64,000 nucleotides of DNA, taken from Pelobacter propionicus DSM 2379 (GTDB taxonomy: Bacteria > Desulfobacterota > Desulfuromonadia > Geobacterales > Pseudopelobacteraceae). A model generated the notes under the pieces. It did not search any database, was not told where the DNA came from, and saw only the letters and a program-made list of their open reading frames with translations. Location of the stretch: positions 248,001-312,000 of the forward strand of contig NC_008609.1 of assembly GCF_000015045.1 (NCBI RefSeq), written 5' to 3'. The first letter of the stretch is position 1. Each line of letters opens with the position of its first letter. A program made the position numbers and the translations under genes. This document shows, one piece after another, positions 1 through 9,664 of this stretch.

Positions 1-1666
1 TCGCGCTCCCCCAGGCGCCGTTCGGCTGGAACGGCAGGAGTTGTGGTCTTCCCTGCTCATGGATAATCCTTGCCATTTTCGAGTTGAAACAGCAGTAGCT
101 CTTGGCCTTCTGGACACACCCCACCAGCGGCCATTTCTTCTGACAGTAACTGCCCACATAGTGGCAATCCTTGGCGGCATTCTGCATCGCCGTCTGAATA
201 TCTCCCTGATCACAGCCTCCCCCCATCAACAGCTTCATCACCACCATGACAGCCACGGCAACGGCAATGGTTGCCGGATTTAACAGCGCCGTGGCATAGG
301 CCTGCAGGCCTGCGCCGATGGCCGAGGCTCCCGTAGCGCCGCTGGCCATGGTGGCGTAGGCTCCGGTTGCCACCGCTCCCGACAGGGTCGTGGTGGTTCC
401 GGCCGCGGTGACCACGGTCATGGACGCGACCGTGCCGGTTGCGGTCGTGGTGATGGCCGAAATCTGGGCGGCGCCGGTCAGCAGGGCATTGCCGTAGTAG
501 GCGACCTGACCGATCTCGTATGCCATCTGAATCCCCTGCGTCGCCGACAGGATACTGTTACCGGTGTCTTCCGCAGCCACCTGGTCGCTCTCGCAGCAAT
601 CGTTGATCATCCCCACCTTCATCCCCGGCGGGCGACAGCGGGACGCCTTGCCGTTGAAGACGTACAACTGCCCGAGACACTGCCCCAGGGCATCCCGATC
701 CCCGTCGTCCCGCAGCATCGATTCATCGATGTCATCTGCCTCCTCCTCAGTCGTTGTTTGATCGAAGCAGGAATTCGACGAGCAACGCATCACACCCTGG
801 TATTCCATGCAAACGTACTGGGAGCCCAGCGGGCAGACGTATGCCGAGTTGACCAGATTGCACTCGACGGAACCCACCGGACAGTACTGCCCCTGTGGCG
901 TCACAACACAGGTGGCCACCTCGCCCGGATCGGCGGCATAGCCATTGTTGTTCAGGTCCTGGGCGCAGATGATGGTGCCGAACGTCTCGGTAGCGGGTGG
1001 CGATACCGGCGGTAGCGTCGTCGGATCGATGTAGGAATACGAACAGTCCAGTTTGCCGGGAAACTGTACGATCTGGGACGACCTGACCCCATCCAGGCCG
1101 CTGGTCCAGATCCCGTCACGTCCCATGACTACCGCTTGCGGATCCTGTCCCCCATAGGGTGTTCCCGTGCCCCAGTTGGTGAAAGGAAGTCCCGTACCGG
1201 CAAGGGCGGTAAAACCGGTCAGGCCGAACTCCTTCCAAGCGTCGATGTAGGTGCTTTGTGGGGAATCCGCCGAACCGAGATAGGCTCCGAAACGTTTGAG
1301 AACGAAATCCAGCGTCTGCCGACTGTCGATCCTGACCGGCCTGGCCTCACCGAATCGACCAAGGGCGAGCATCCGTTTGAGTGATGCCGTATCGGTTCCG
1401 GTCGTCAGGTATTCCCGGCTGATGTTCGCCTCGAAATTGAAATAGCCGTCCGGCAGCGACTGGCTGCCGCTCACGGCCGATTTGGCGATGGCATAGGTTG
1501 TGCCGTTGTACTCGGTGAACAGTGCCAGAGCATCGATGTAACGATGCGGCGTATTTGCCGAAATCCTGTCCTGGCAACTGACAAGAGCCAGCGCCGTCTG
1601 GTGGGCACCCGAGAGCGAGAGCAGAAGCGTGACATAACATAGTGAACAGACGACACGGACGAGCAT
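1..1666 (-). CDS. traN: TraN-like mating-pair stabilisation protein, C-terminus cut by window edge
   Basis: The frame is open from an ATG at 1666 to the first base of the window, giving at least 555 residues. It begins with a signal peptide (hydrophobic core near residues 6-28), continues with a Cys-rich region and a hydrophobic Ala/Gly/Thr-rich stretch, and near the window edge shows the typical TraN end: paired cysteines, a CHYVGSYC motif, KSYCCF and the EQGRPQL motif. TraN proteins are secreted outer-membrane proteins that stabilise mating pairs in F-type conjugation. The start lies 5 bases after the stop of the upstream gene, whose last codons supply a GAGGTGA ribosome site. Family assignment is firm; the exact role beside a second TraN-like gene is not. 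Confidence 0.8.
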   Translation of the reverse strand, partial: MLVRVVCSLCYVTLLLSLSGAHQTALALVSCQDRISANTPHRYIDALALFTEYNGTTYAIAKSAVSGSQSLPDGYFNFEANISREYLTTGTDTASLKRMLALGRFGEARPVRIDSRQTLDFVLKRFGAYLGSADSPQSTYIDAWKEFGLTGFTALAGTGLPFTNWGTGTPYGGQDPQAVVMGRDGIWTSGLDGVRSSQIVQFPGKLDCSYSYIDPTTLPPVSPPATETFGTIICAQDLNNNGYAADPGEVATCVVTPQGQYCPVGSVECNLVNSAYVCPLGSQYVCMEYQGVMRCSSNSCFDQTTTEEEADDIDESMLRDDGDRDALGQCLGQLYVFNGKASRCRPPGMKVGMINDCCESDQVAAEDTGNSILSATQGIQMAYEIGQVAYYGNALLTGAAQISAITTTATGTVASMTVVTAAGTTTTLSGAVATGAYATMASGATGASAIGAGLQAYATALLNPATIAVAVAVMVVMKLLMGGGCDQGDIQTAMQNAAKDCHYVGSYCQKKWPLVGCVQKAKSYCCFNSKMARIIHEQGRPQLLPFQPNGAWGSA

Positions 1667-1671
1667 ACGGC

Positions 1672-3645
1672 TCACCTCGACTGCACGGGCTGTTTCAGGC
1701 CGCTGGAACAGATGGAGTCCTTTCCCGCCAGTCTGAGTACCTGGAACACGGATGCGGATTCGGCAAATTCGTTGATGCACCGGCAATCGGTGACGATTTC
1801 CTCTCCGGGACCAAGCGGGCAGGCTCCGTTACCACAGGTTCGGTAATAGATGTCGAAGGAACTGGCCGGAACACGCACATCGGTTACGGTTCCACTGGTC
1901 GTCGCCTGGGTATCTGTCTTGGCGACGCGCGTCTTGCAGGCAGCCTCGCACTCCTCCACCTGGTCCCGTTGCGGCAAGGTGATGCTGCCATCGGCAACAG
2001 ACCATCCCTGGGGTCCGAGGCGTGGATCCCGGAAAGACAGGTCCGAGGTGTTGTCGCTCACGGAGGAGACCACCTGCCCGAAACGGGTCGCCACGTTGGA
2101 GAAATCGAACTGCTGTCTGCCGCAGACATAGGTGCGTTTCTTTTTCCACCAGTCCCGGCAGACCTTGTTCGTTCCCACCTGGCCGGTGAACGGTTTGCAC
2201 GAGGGGAGAGGGGTGAGGCCGGTGGGATTGAAATTCCGGTAGGTCGTGACTCCGTCAACATCTTCCGACTGCAGTACGCAATCGGGGTCAGCGGCCAATG
2301 CAACACAACCGTCGGTTATTTTTTCCGAATAGTCGTCCCGTTTCCCCAGGACGAGGGGAGCTTCGATCACGATCCGGGAGCCGGTATCGGGAAGCTTGCT
2401 GAGACAGTTGACGTTGTAGAAGGCGTGGGTGATGTTTTCACCGGAGCCGTAGCAGCCCGGGTGAGGACTGACCGGATCGGCAACCGATACGACATCAACC
2501 CGGACGCAGGAAAAACCCTCAGGCACCAATCCAGGCAGAAGCTCTTCAACTATCCCGCCGGCATGCGCCAGTGTCGTATCTTTGCATGTCTGCCACCCCT
2601 GTCCTCCGGAAAACCACACATCTCTGCATGTCATGTCCTCCTTGGCCCAGAAGCATTCCTCTTTGCTGCCGCCTTCGTCATACCCCGCATAGAAACTGAC
2701 GTTGAAGCCGATGTTCTCGACTGCCGTACTTACCCATCCCGCCCTGTCGATGGTACACACGCTCGCTTTTCCCTGGGCCTCCCGTGCCGCTCCCGAGTTG
2801 GAGATCAGATAATACAAGCTGCCGGAATCGGAAGACTGGGAGATGGCGGCGGAATCCCGGGCGGCCGTCAGTTGCGGCCAGTTGCTGTAATAGCCCGACA
2901 GGGTGGCAACGGCTGGTGATGACGCGAGGGCCGGGACGCTTGCCGCCGCGTTGTTCGCCTGGGTGGTCACCTGCCCGTAGTAGCTGATGGTGGTGATGTC
3001 GGTGGCGACGTTGGTGATGGTGAACTGGGTATTACTGGTATGGACGGCGTTGACGATGCCGCCGCCGAGATCCCTGAGCACGATGGCGCTGTTGACCCAG
3101 ACCAGGTTGCTGCCGCAGCTCTGGTTGATGCAATAGCAGCCCCCCAGGTCGGTAATGAAGGCCGGTACTTCGGAAATCCGGCCATCGGAATCCGCGGCCC
3201 ACGTGTAGTATTTGCAGTTCGACCAGCTGCCGGCATTGCAGGAGATGAAGCCGTTGGCGCAGACTCCGGAAACGATGGCCGGTACGGTGTGGACGTTGTC
3301 GATGGCGCCGTCGGTGTTGAGGTCCTGGCTGACGATGACCTGCTGCAGGTCACCGGCCCCCGACGGTTGGATCAGCACTTCCAGGAATTTGGCCGAGGAG
3401 GGGGCGTTCAGGGTCGCCGGGAAGCTGGTGGCGCCGTTAATTGTCCGCATGCGGTTCGCTGGATCGGTCATCGGCAACGAAATGTTGCTGTTGACACCTT
3501 GTTTGCTGCCGAATCGGGAGAGCGCCGTCTGACCGGCACTCTGGCCGGCAGCCTTCCCGTCGACGGCCAGGGCATTGGAACTTATGAGCATCTGGGCCAC
3601 AGTCAGGCTAGCTGCGATACTTCTTGACCATCTCACGGATCGCAT
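1672..3645 (-). CDS. Secreted Cys-rich TraN-like conjugation protein
   Basis: Of 657 residues, the first 27 form a signal peptide ending in NALA. The mature part is rich in cysteine, with a segment near residues 600-650 (YYRTCGNGACPLGPGEE, then CRCINEF) typical of the middle of TraN-family proteins. It is presumably an outer-membrane or periplasmic mating-pair protein. The ATG at 3645 overlaps the end of traC by 38 bases and has GAGG directly against it; a GTG at 3636 has better AGGA spacing and is an equally good start. It stands directly before a second TraN-like gene with its own signal peptide, so this looks like two separate proteins, not one broken gene. Confidence 0.7.
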   Translation of the reverse strand: MRSVRWSRSIAASLTVAQMLISSNALAVDGKAAGQSAGQTALSRFGSKQGVNSNISLPMTDPANRMRTINGATSFPATLNAPSSAKFLEVLIQPSGAGDLQQVIVSQDLNTDGAIDNVHTVPAIVSGVCANGFISCNAGSWSNCKYYTWAADSDGRISEVPAFITDLGGCYCINQSCGSNLVWVNSAIVLRDLGGGIVNAVHTSNTQFTITNVATDITTISYYGQVTTQANNAAASVPALASSPAVATLSGYYSNWPQLTAARDSAAISQSSDSGSLYYLISNSGAAREAQGKASVCTIDRAGWVSTAVENIGFNVSFYAGYDEGGSKEECFWAKEDMTCRDVWFSGGQGWQTCKDTTLAHAGGIVEELLPGLVPEGFSCVRVDVVSVADPVSPHPGCYGSGENITHAFYNVNCLSKLPDTGSRIVIEAPLVLGKRDDYSEKITDGCVALAADPDCVLQSEDVDGVTTYRNFNPTGLTPLPSCKPFTGQVGTNKVCRDWWKKKRTYVCGRQQFDFSNVATRFGQVVSSVSDNTSDLSFRDPRLGPQGWSVADGSITLPQRDQVEECEAACKTRVAKTDTQATTSGTVTDVRVPASSFDIYYRTCGNGACPLGPGEEIVTDCRCINEFAESASVFQVLRLAGKDSICSSGLKQPVQSR

Positions 3646-6055
3646 CCTCGTAACTCATCCCGCCATCCACCATTGCTTCGATCTGCGCGATCTCGCTCGC
3701 ATCGGACGTGAACACGTAGTAGGAAAAAGGATCAACCACCAGCCTGCCGACACCCACCCCGAACGGGGTATCCATAAAAATCTCCGAATACTTGGGCTTG
3801 TTGCTCTTGGTGGACTTGAGAATCCGCATGGTGAAGTCGTCGTAGTCCAAAAGCTTCTCGTCCAGGGCTTTTTCGAAGTCCGACGATTCCAGGAAGAACT
3901 TGAAGGCGGAATTGTTTCTGATCACGTCTCCGACTCCGCCGAAGAGTTTCATGTCGAGCACCGACTGGGTGATGATGGTGAAGCTGCCGAAGTACTTCCG
4001 GGCCCGGCGGTACCCTTCCTCGATGACCTCCTTCAGGGTCGAACTCTCCCCGAGGAATTGCCACGCCTCGTCAAAGACGATCAGACGCTGGTCCGACTTG
4101 TCGGAAAGGTAGAGATCCTGGGTAACGGCGTTGATCACCTGGAGGGTGACCACCCGGAACAGCTCTTTTCTGGACTTGAGATGCTCCAGTTCGAGAACCA
4201 CGAACTCGTCGTTGGAGATGTCGAGGCTGCTTTTACCGTTGAAGAAACGGCCAAAGGAACCGTCGCTCCTGAAATCGGCCAGGTTGAAGGCCAACCGGGA
4301 GGCAGCCTCTTTGATTTCCGTTCCTTCTGAGGAGTAGCGGTCGAAATTGGCCAGGTATTCGTAGACGGTATCGATGCCGGCGTCATTCCCCTCCTGCTGC
4401 CATGCCCAGCGCACGGCCTGCTTGATGAGGGTCATCTCGGTTTCGCTGGGAAAGGTCTTCCCGGTGGAATAGACCATCTGAGCGACGATGGGGGCGATGA
4501 CCGGGATGTCATACTCGGGATCGATGATGGTGGTAAAGGGATTCAGACAGACCTGGGAATCCTCGCTGAAATCCAGATAACGGGCTCCGAACAGCTTGGT
4601 CATCTTCTTGTAGGAGCCGCCGATATCCACGATCCTGATCCTGGAGTTCATGGCGAAGTAGTTGTAGACCAGATAGTTGGTGAAGAAACTTTTCCCCGCT
4701 CCGCTGGAAGCACAGACCACGACGTTGTGGTTATTGACCCCCTTGTTGAAGATATCGAGACCGAACAGGTTCCCTTTTCGCCCGGCAAAGAGCATGACCG
4801 GCTTGCCGAGACCCGAGAAATCACCCTGGATCGGCAAGGTGACGGCGATGCTGTCCACCGGCATGATGTGGTCCCGGTCGAGGGTGTCGATATTGCTGCC
4901 GTGGTCGTAGAGCCCGAATGGAAGAGATGAGATGAACAGGATGGGGAGAATCCCTTTGTCTTCCTGCATGACATACCCTTGCCCCTCCCAGACCCGTTTG
5001 GCCCGGGTTACGGACTCGTTCACCAGCCACTCGTCGCTGCCGTAGACCCACATGATCGGGATGATCCGGTAAAACCTGGTGCCCCTCTCCAGTTCGTCCA
5101 CCGCCCAGAGATATTCGTCTTTCTTCCTGGCCAGCGACGGGGCGAAGCTGCCGACCCCCTGCTGCTGCAGGACCAGATTGCATTTGGTGTGGAGTCTGTT
5201 CTTCTGGTTGCGCAGGACTATGTTCAGCGTGAAGAAAAATGGCGTCCGAATCTGGTCGGCGTCGGTCGCCATGCCCATGATCCCTCCGAAAAGCTGGTTG
5301 GTCTGGATCGGGTCGCCATCAGGGGGAAAGGATTTGGGAGTGACACAACGGAAGTGGCGAGAGCCGAATTTGAGTGACGAGAACCTCTTCTCCACCTTTG
5401 TCCCGAGCAGTACCTGCTTGCGGATGACATTGCGTTCGTCATAGTGACTGGCATTGGCGGATGGGTCGTCGTTCAGCATGCGCCGCAGCCAGTCCAGAAG
5501 CCGCCCAGGCTCGACCGCGACCGGCGAGAGGCCGGCGCCTTTCAATACTTCCTGGATGGTGCCGAACACCTCTTCGAGATTGACGTGCGGGCTGCTCTTG
5601 ACCGGGAACTTGACGCAGAAAAACATCCGGAAGTTTCGAACCGGGATGCCGTTCAGACAGTCAAGCCCTTCTGCTCCTTCCTGAAAGAAGCGTGACACGT
5701 TATCAGAGACACTCCTCACCAGTTTGCTGTCTCGCGTCTTCATGGCGGTGTAGGTGTCAACCATCCTTTTCACGAAGGGATCGGCCAGCAGAATGAACTG
5801 CATGATCGAGCCTTCAGGCAGATTGACGCGAAATAGACCTTCAAGGGTCCTGATGGTAGTCTCACACGCAAATGCCAGGGGAGCGCACTCCCACATCATC
5901 CCGAAGGTATTGTCGGTGTTGAGGTAGATCTGTTTCCTTGGATCATGGGCGATCCAGGGAAAATACTCGGAGAATCTGTCCCGCTCGACAAGGCTGAGCA
6001 GTTCCTTTCTGGTGACGCCTCCTCCGCTTCCAAGTAACGCTGAAACAACGCCCAT
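3608..6055 (-). CDS. traC: TraC-type conjugation ATPase
   Basis: This 815-residue protein matches the F-type TraC (VirB4-like) ATPase, which powers pilus assembly at the inner-membrane base of the secretion channel. Walker A is ASSGAGKSFF (about residue 455), Walker B is LIVFDEAWQFL (about residue 655), and the N-terminal TraC domain carries the LNTDNTFGMMWECAPLAF segment. Length is usual for the family. It starts 2 bases after the stop of traV and its own end overlaps the next gene, which indicates one translationally coupled operon. Confidence 0.93.
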   Translation of the reverse strand: MGVVSALLGSGGGVTRKELLSLVERDRFSEYFPWIAHDPRKQIYLNTDNTFGMMWECAPLAFACETTIRTLEGLFRVNLPEGSIMQFILLADPFVKRMVDTYTAMKTRDSKLVRSVSDNVSRFFQEGAEGLDCLNGIPVRNFRMFFCVKFPVKSSPHVNLEEVFGTIQEVLKGAGLSPVAVEPGRLLDWLRRMLNDDPSANASHYDERNVIRKQVLLGTKVEKRFSSLKFGSRHFRCVTPKSFPPDGDPIQTNQLFGGIMGMATDADQIRTPFFFTLNIVLRNQKNRLHTKCNLVLQQQGVGSFAPSLARKKDEYLWAVDELERGTRFYRIIPIMWVYGSDEWLVNESVTRAKRVWEGQGYVMQEDKGILPILFISSLPFGLYDHGSNIDTLDRDHIMPVDSIAVTLPIQGDFSGLGKPVMLFAGRKGNLFGLDIFNKGVNNHNVVVCASSGAGKSFFTNYLVYNYFAMNSRIRIVDIGGSYKKMTKLFGARYLDFSEDSQVCLNPFTTIIDPEYDIPVIAPIVAQMVYSTGKTFPSETEMTLIKQAVRWAWQQEGNDAGIDTVYEYLANFDRYSSEGTEIKEAASRLAFNLADFRSDGSFGRFFNGKSSLDISNDEFVVLELEHLKSRKELFRVVTLQVINAVTQDLYLSDKSDQRLIVFDEAWQFLGESSTLKEVIEEGYRRARKYFGSFTIITQSVLDMKLFGGVGDVIRNNSAFKFFLESSDFEKALDEKLLDYDDFTMRILKSTKSNKPKYSEIFMDTPFGVGVGRLVVDPFSYYVFTSDASEIAQIEAMVDGGMSYEDAIREMVKKYRS

Positions 6056-6057
6056 TC

Positions 6058-6552
6058 CTACTCCTCCTCGCCCGACATGACGGAGCCATCCAGCAGCCAG
6101 CGCGGTTCATCCACGAAAAAATACACGTAGCGCAGCATATAGAATTCGTTGTCCTGCCCGGTGTACGGCAGAAGCAGAACACGCATCGTTTTTGGCGGGG
6201 CAACGATCGGTGTGACCGGTTCTTTCAGTAATCCACTGAATTTTTCGAACAGCGCCGACTGGTATCGAGAATAGGGGGCGTTCTCCCTGGCTTGAGGGTT
6301 CAGCGACAGAGTATTCTTGATATCGGTACAGCTCCCGGGAGCAGCGTTGTCGGTACCGCAATCGTCTTCTTTATGCTCTGGAACCGGATCATTTGGGTTG
6401 CCAGGGCCAACTGCCGACTCCTTGTAGGCGGTTTGCACCGAAACACACTTGCCATTGCTGGTTTCAGGGCAACTGAAACTGCTTTCATAGGGGTTGAGCA
6501 GGGTACAACCGCCCATTGCCAGCATTCCTATGACGGCGAGGACTTTCTTCAC
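6058..6552 (-). CDS. traV: TraV-type outer-membrane lipoprotein
   Basis: At 164 residues, it has a lipoprotein signal with lipobox MGGC (Cys16) followed by LLNPYESSFSCPE, the usual start of TraV. TraV is the outer-membrane lipoprotein of the TraB-TraK-TraV core complex (VirB7-like). It lies between traB and traC, as expected for F-type operons, and its first bases overlap traB by 4 nucleotides (6549-6552). Confidence 0.85.
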   Translation of the reverse strand: MKKVLAVIGMLAMGGCTLLNPYESSFSCPETSNGKCVSVQTAYKESAVGPGNPNDPVPEHKEDDCGTDNAAPGSCTDIKNTLSLNPQARENAPYSRYQSALFEKFSGLLKEPVTPIVAPPKTMRVLLLPYTGQDNEFYMLRYVYFFVDEPRWLLDGSVMSGEEE

Positions 6553-7802
6553 TCCGAGCCTCCCTTGGCGATCCTTTTGATTTGCAGGTTGATCCCCTCG
6601 CTGATGACCAGCGTCACCGGCTTGGTGGCTCCTACCTCGATGACCGGCATGGTCTGTTTGGCCAGTTCCATGTAGAATTTCTGGATCTCCTTGAAGCCGC
6701 TGGACAGGCCAGTTCCGGCACCGGCCATGGCGATATCCTTTGGATCTACCGTCTGGGTGGTCCCCAGTGGGCTTACCGACATGGTGGTGGCCGACGCCTT
6801 GATGGCATCACCGGCGCCGCCGAAAAAACCGGCCAACATGCTTCTGGCAATCATGGAGCCCATTTTGGCCACGACCCGACCGCGCAGGCCGATCTTGCCG
6901 TCTGCGTCCACGACGAACCCTTTGACCTTCTGGTCAACCACCGCCTGCCCCTTGCGGTCGAGGCATGACAGGGAGACCAGCAGCAGTTCGGCTCGTTCGG
7001 TGGCCAGGTTCCCCTTGCCGTCAGCGATGACGAAGCATCCCTTGAGGTTGGCCTTGACGCTGTTGGGCAGGACCGCCGGAGTCTTGACCCTGAGCAGGAC
7101 CGGCACCGGATTACCTTTGGCTTCCGAAGTGGTGGGGGCGTCCAAGCCACTCAACAGGGTCGCCTCCATAAAGGAAGGGGGCAGATAGACGGAGACCGTT
7201 CCGGCGTCTTTTTTTTTATCTTCCGCGTCATGCTTGGCGGATTTACTGGAAACGGGAGACGAGACTATGGAGATATTGCCAAGTTCCGTCTCGGCTGGAT
7301 CCGGCATCTGCCCTGCCTGAATACCCTGCGACGCAGCAGGTGGTGGAGGCAGCAAAATTGTACTGCCTTGTGGCACGGGTGGAGGAGGCGGCAGCGACTG
7401 CTTTGATAGTGCCGCTCTGCCGGAACCGGCCTTCTGAGTCTGGCCCTGCGGTTGTCCGGTGACGGAGGGAAGAGAATCAGGCGCTGCCGGAGCAGACGGC
7501 ACTTCCCCCCTTTTTTCGCGGGTAATTTCATCGAGTTTTTTCTGGAGTTCGGCAACTTTGTCGTCCCGTTTGGCTATCTCTTTCTGGCTCTCAAGAAACT
7601 GGGATTTTTCCAGGAGCTTCGGTTCGATGTTCAGGGGGACCTGCTTCGGGCTTATTGATATGGCGGGATCTTTCCCCCCGCTCATGGCAAAGTAGCCAAC
7701 AGCGAATACAAAAACGAGAATGCTGCCGGTAAGGCACCAGACGAGATTTTTACGTTTGCCGCCACCAAGTCCGTTCCAGTACGCCAGAAGCTTATCTTTC
7801 AT
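6549..7802 (-). CDS. traB: TraB-type core-complex protein (VirB10-like)
   Basis: This is an inner-membrane anchored scaffold reaching the outer membrane. After the ATG at 7802 it shows a membrane segment (LVWCLTGSILVFVFAVGYFA), a coiled coil, a Pro-rich spacer with two PPPP runs, and a C-terminal TraB/TrbI domain with a GCFVIADGKGNL segment. I prefer 7802 because AGGAG lies 7 bases upstream; 7805 and 7820 are possible starts in the same frame. The gene overlaps the end of traK by 11 bases. Confidence 0.88.
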   Translation of the reverse strand: MKDKLLAYWNGLGGGKRKNLVWCLTGSILVFVFAVGYFAMSGGKDPAISISPKQVPLNIEPKLLEKSQFLESQKEIAKRDDKVAELQKKLDEITREKRGEVPSAPAAPDSLPSVTGQPQGQTQKAGSGRAALSKQSLPPPPPVPQGSTILLPPPPAASQGIQAGQMPDPAETELGNISIVSSPVSSKSAKHDAEDKKKDAGTVSVYLPPSFMEATLLSGLDAPTTSEAKGNPVPVLLRVKTPAVLPNSVKANLKGCFVIADGKGNLATERAELLLVSLSCLDRKGQAVVDQKVKGFVVDADGKIGLRGRVVAKMGSMIARSMLAGFFGGAGDAIKASATTMSVSPLGTTQTVDPKDIAMAGAGTGLSSGFKEIQKFYMELAKQTMPVIEVGATKPVTLVISEGINLQIKRIAKGGSE

Positions 7803-8742
7803 CATCAGTCTCCTGGCCATCCTGTTCGGTGCGGTTTACGGGGGGATCTTTCTGAAGACCGGGTTTGGCAACGGGCTGCCCCTGTTGCGGCTGGTCCAAC
7901 ATCGGCAGGTCGCCGGCCAGTTTATGGGGGCCCTGTCGTTCGGCGCGCTGCTCCACCACAAAAATTCGCGATGAGTCGCCTGTCCGTAAAATGTGGCGTT
8001 CCAGGGAAATCGCTATCGGGTTTTCCGCCAGAGCTGCTCTTAGAAACATCTTTTCGTTCATCTTGAACTCGGGGGTTGCACCGCGTAGCGAAGCCTCGTA
8101 CTCCTTGATTCGAAGGCCTTCCCCTTCGATATCCACTGTCCGTTTGAGGGTGAGCAGGATTTCCTTGAACGTAATGAACCGCTTCTCCTGCTTGTTGATG
8201 GTGTAAGAGTCGGGGATATTCTCGGTGTAGACCTCCCTGATGGCCTTGAGAACTTTCTTCTCAAAGGGCAGACCGGAATACAGGGAGAGGTTCTCCCTGA
8301 TTTTCTTCTCCAGGCCGGAAGAAAGCCGGATCGTCTGGGAAGGAACCCTCTGGGGAAAGGCAACCATGCTGAAGACTTTGTCACCGCAGACGACATAAAA
8401 CTCAGTCGGTGTCGAAGAGTAGGAAAACTTGTCCCCTTTCTTCACCACCTTGAACTTCACAAATGCATCCTTGCCGGTGATCTTGACCGTGATCCCCTTC
8501 TCGGTTGAAGTGAGCACTTCACTGATCTCGCTGGGGCAGGCAATGCGGTTGATGTCTGAACTCGACAGACGAATGGCGGTTGCTGCCTCAGGTAAGACCA
8601 CCGTCGGGAATTCACCTTCAGCCGGTTTCTCGTTAGACGTGTCAACGGTGGTCTTCTGTTTCTCGATTCCCACGTGGTCAGCAGAATGGGCCACTGCCGG
8701 TGCCAGCAATGCGACCAGTAATGCAAACATTCCGCGCATCAT
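7792..8742 (-). CDS. traK: TraK-type secretin-like periplasmic protein
   Basis: It encodes 316 residues with an N-terminal signal peptide ending near AHSADH. Position between traE and traB, size and the beta-rich secretory character fit TraK, the VirB9-like component that bridges TraV and TraB at the outer membrane. There is a Gly-rich ribosome site (GGGGGGGC) before the ATG pair at 8742/8739. The C-terminal tail is rich in Gln, Pro and Asp and overlaps the start of traB. The assignment rests on both position and sequence character. Confidence 0.82.
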   Translation of the reverse strand: MMRGMFALLVALLAPAVAHSADHVGIEKQKTTVDTSNEKPAEGEFPTVVLPEAATAIRLSSSDINRIACPSEISEVLTSTEKGITVKITGKDAFVKFKVVKKGDKFSYSSTPTEFYVVCGDKVFSMVAFPQRVPSQTIRLSSGLEKKIRENLSLYSGLPFEKKVLKAIREVYTENIPDSYTINKQEKRFITFKEILLTLKRTVDIEGEGLRIKEYEASLRGATPEFKMNEKMFLRAALAENPIAISLERHILRTGDSSRIFVVEQRAERQGPHKLAGDLPMLDQPQQGQPVAKPGLQKDPPVNRTEQDGQETDDER

Positions 8743-9317
8743 GCCCCCCCGTTGTCACCCTGAGCCGGTTTCTCGTAGAGGCGGACCAGGATGAATTTCC
8801 CGTTCTCAAAGCGGTATTCGATGAGGTAGACCTTCTGGGTATCTTCGGCCTTCTGATCCACCATGTAGGTCTTCTTGGTGCCAGTAACTTCGAGCCGCCT
8901 CTTCTCGGTGTCGTTGATGATCGAATGGATATAAAAGGCGCTGGAGGCCTGGGTGTTTTCGATTTTGTCAGCCAATTCGTACAGCTCTTTCCTGGTTGCC
9001 TGGAATTCGGCCGGGTCATAGACGGCCAGCAGTTCACTGAACTGTGACCGGGCATTGACTGGGTTGTAGGTCAGGGCCAGATTCAGGATGTAGCGTGTGA
9101 ACTCCTTGAGGTATTCCTCCGAGGCCTTGTCACCGGAAATCGAGATTTTCGAGTTGATGGCCGGAGGAACGAGGATGACACGTTGGCTGTTCAAGGCTAT
9201 GAACAAGCCGGCGGTATTGATGGCTACGGCGATGCCGAGGACCACCACCACGAACTTGAGTAACCGGTTCTCGGCAAAGATGTTGGAACTTTTCTGCAGG
9301 AATAGATCGAGGTTCAC
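8739..9317 (-). CDS. traE: TraE-type conjugation protein (VirB5/VirB8-like position)
   Basis: This 192-residue protein has one N-terminal membrane segment (residues about 20-42) and a periplasmic domain containing RVILVPPAI and LTYNPVNARSQF, typical of TraE. TraE is an inner-membrane protein of the F-type pilus assembly complex. The stop overlaps the start of traK by 4 bases. Confidence 0.9.
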   Translation of the reverse strand: MNLDLFLQKSSNIFAENRLLKFVVVVLGIAVAINTAGLFIALNSQRVILVPPAINSKISISGDKASEEYLKEFTRYILNLALTYNPVNARSQFSELLAVYDPAEFQATRKELYELADKIENTQASSAFYIHSIINDTEKRRLEVTGTKKTYMVDQKAEDTQKVYLIEYRFENGKFILVRLYEKPAQGDNGGA

Positions 9318-9339
9318 TTCTTTGCTCCCTCAGTTGGGG

Positions 9340-9606
9340 TCATTCCAGAAAATCTCTTTCGAAAAACTGTGGGTAACCTTTCATCGGCGCCAAGCCAATA
9401 AAGTAGAGCACATGCCGCAGGAAACCTCGTGGGTACTGTCGTTTGAAGCGGCCATATGCCCACGGGATAATGATCATGGTCAGCCACAGCCACCCTCCGA
9501 ACTGCTGGGCGAAGATGAAACTGGCCGACATGACCGCCAAGTCGTCAGGTTCGAACCAGAGAACCTGAAACGGCTTGGTCAGATATTGGGGAAACTTGCG
9601 GGTCAA
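9340..9606 (-). CDS. traL: TraL-type pilus assembly membrane protein
   Basis: It is a small 88-residue protein with a central hydrophobic stretch containing QFGGWLWLTMIIIPWAYG, then FKRQYPRGFLRHVLY, as in TraL (VirB3-like). The start is a TTG: GGAG lies 6 bases upstream (ACGGAGCCGATATTG), while the nearby ATG at 9622 is out of frame. Order traA-traL-traE is as in F. Confidence 0.88.
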   Translation of the reverse strand: MTRKFPQYLTKPFQVLWFEPDDLAVMSASFIFAQQFGGWLWLTMIIIPWAYGRFKRQYPRGFLRHVLYFIGLAPMKGYPQFFERDFLE

Positions 9607-9664
9607 TATCGGCTCCGTTCATTGAGACAAGATGGTTAGGGGGGCTTTCGCCCCCCTGTTGTGA

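Noticed and set aside
1672-3645. Joining the two TraN-like frames by a frameshift
   Set aside because: The downstream frame has its own ribosome site, ATG and signal peptide right after the stop.
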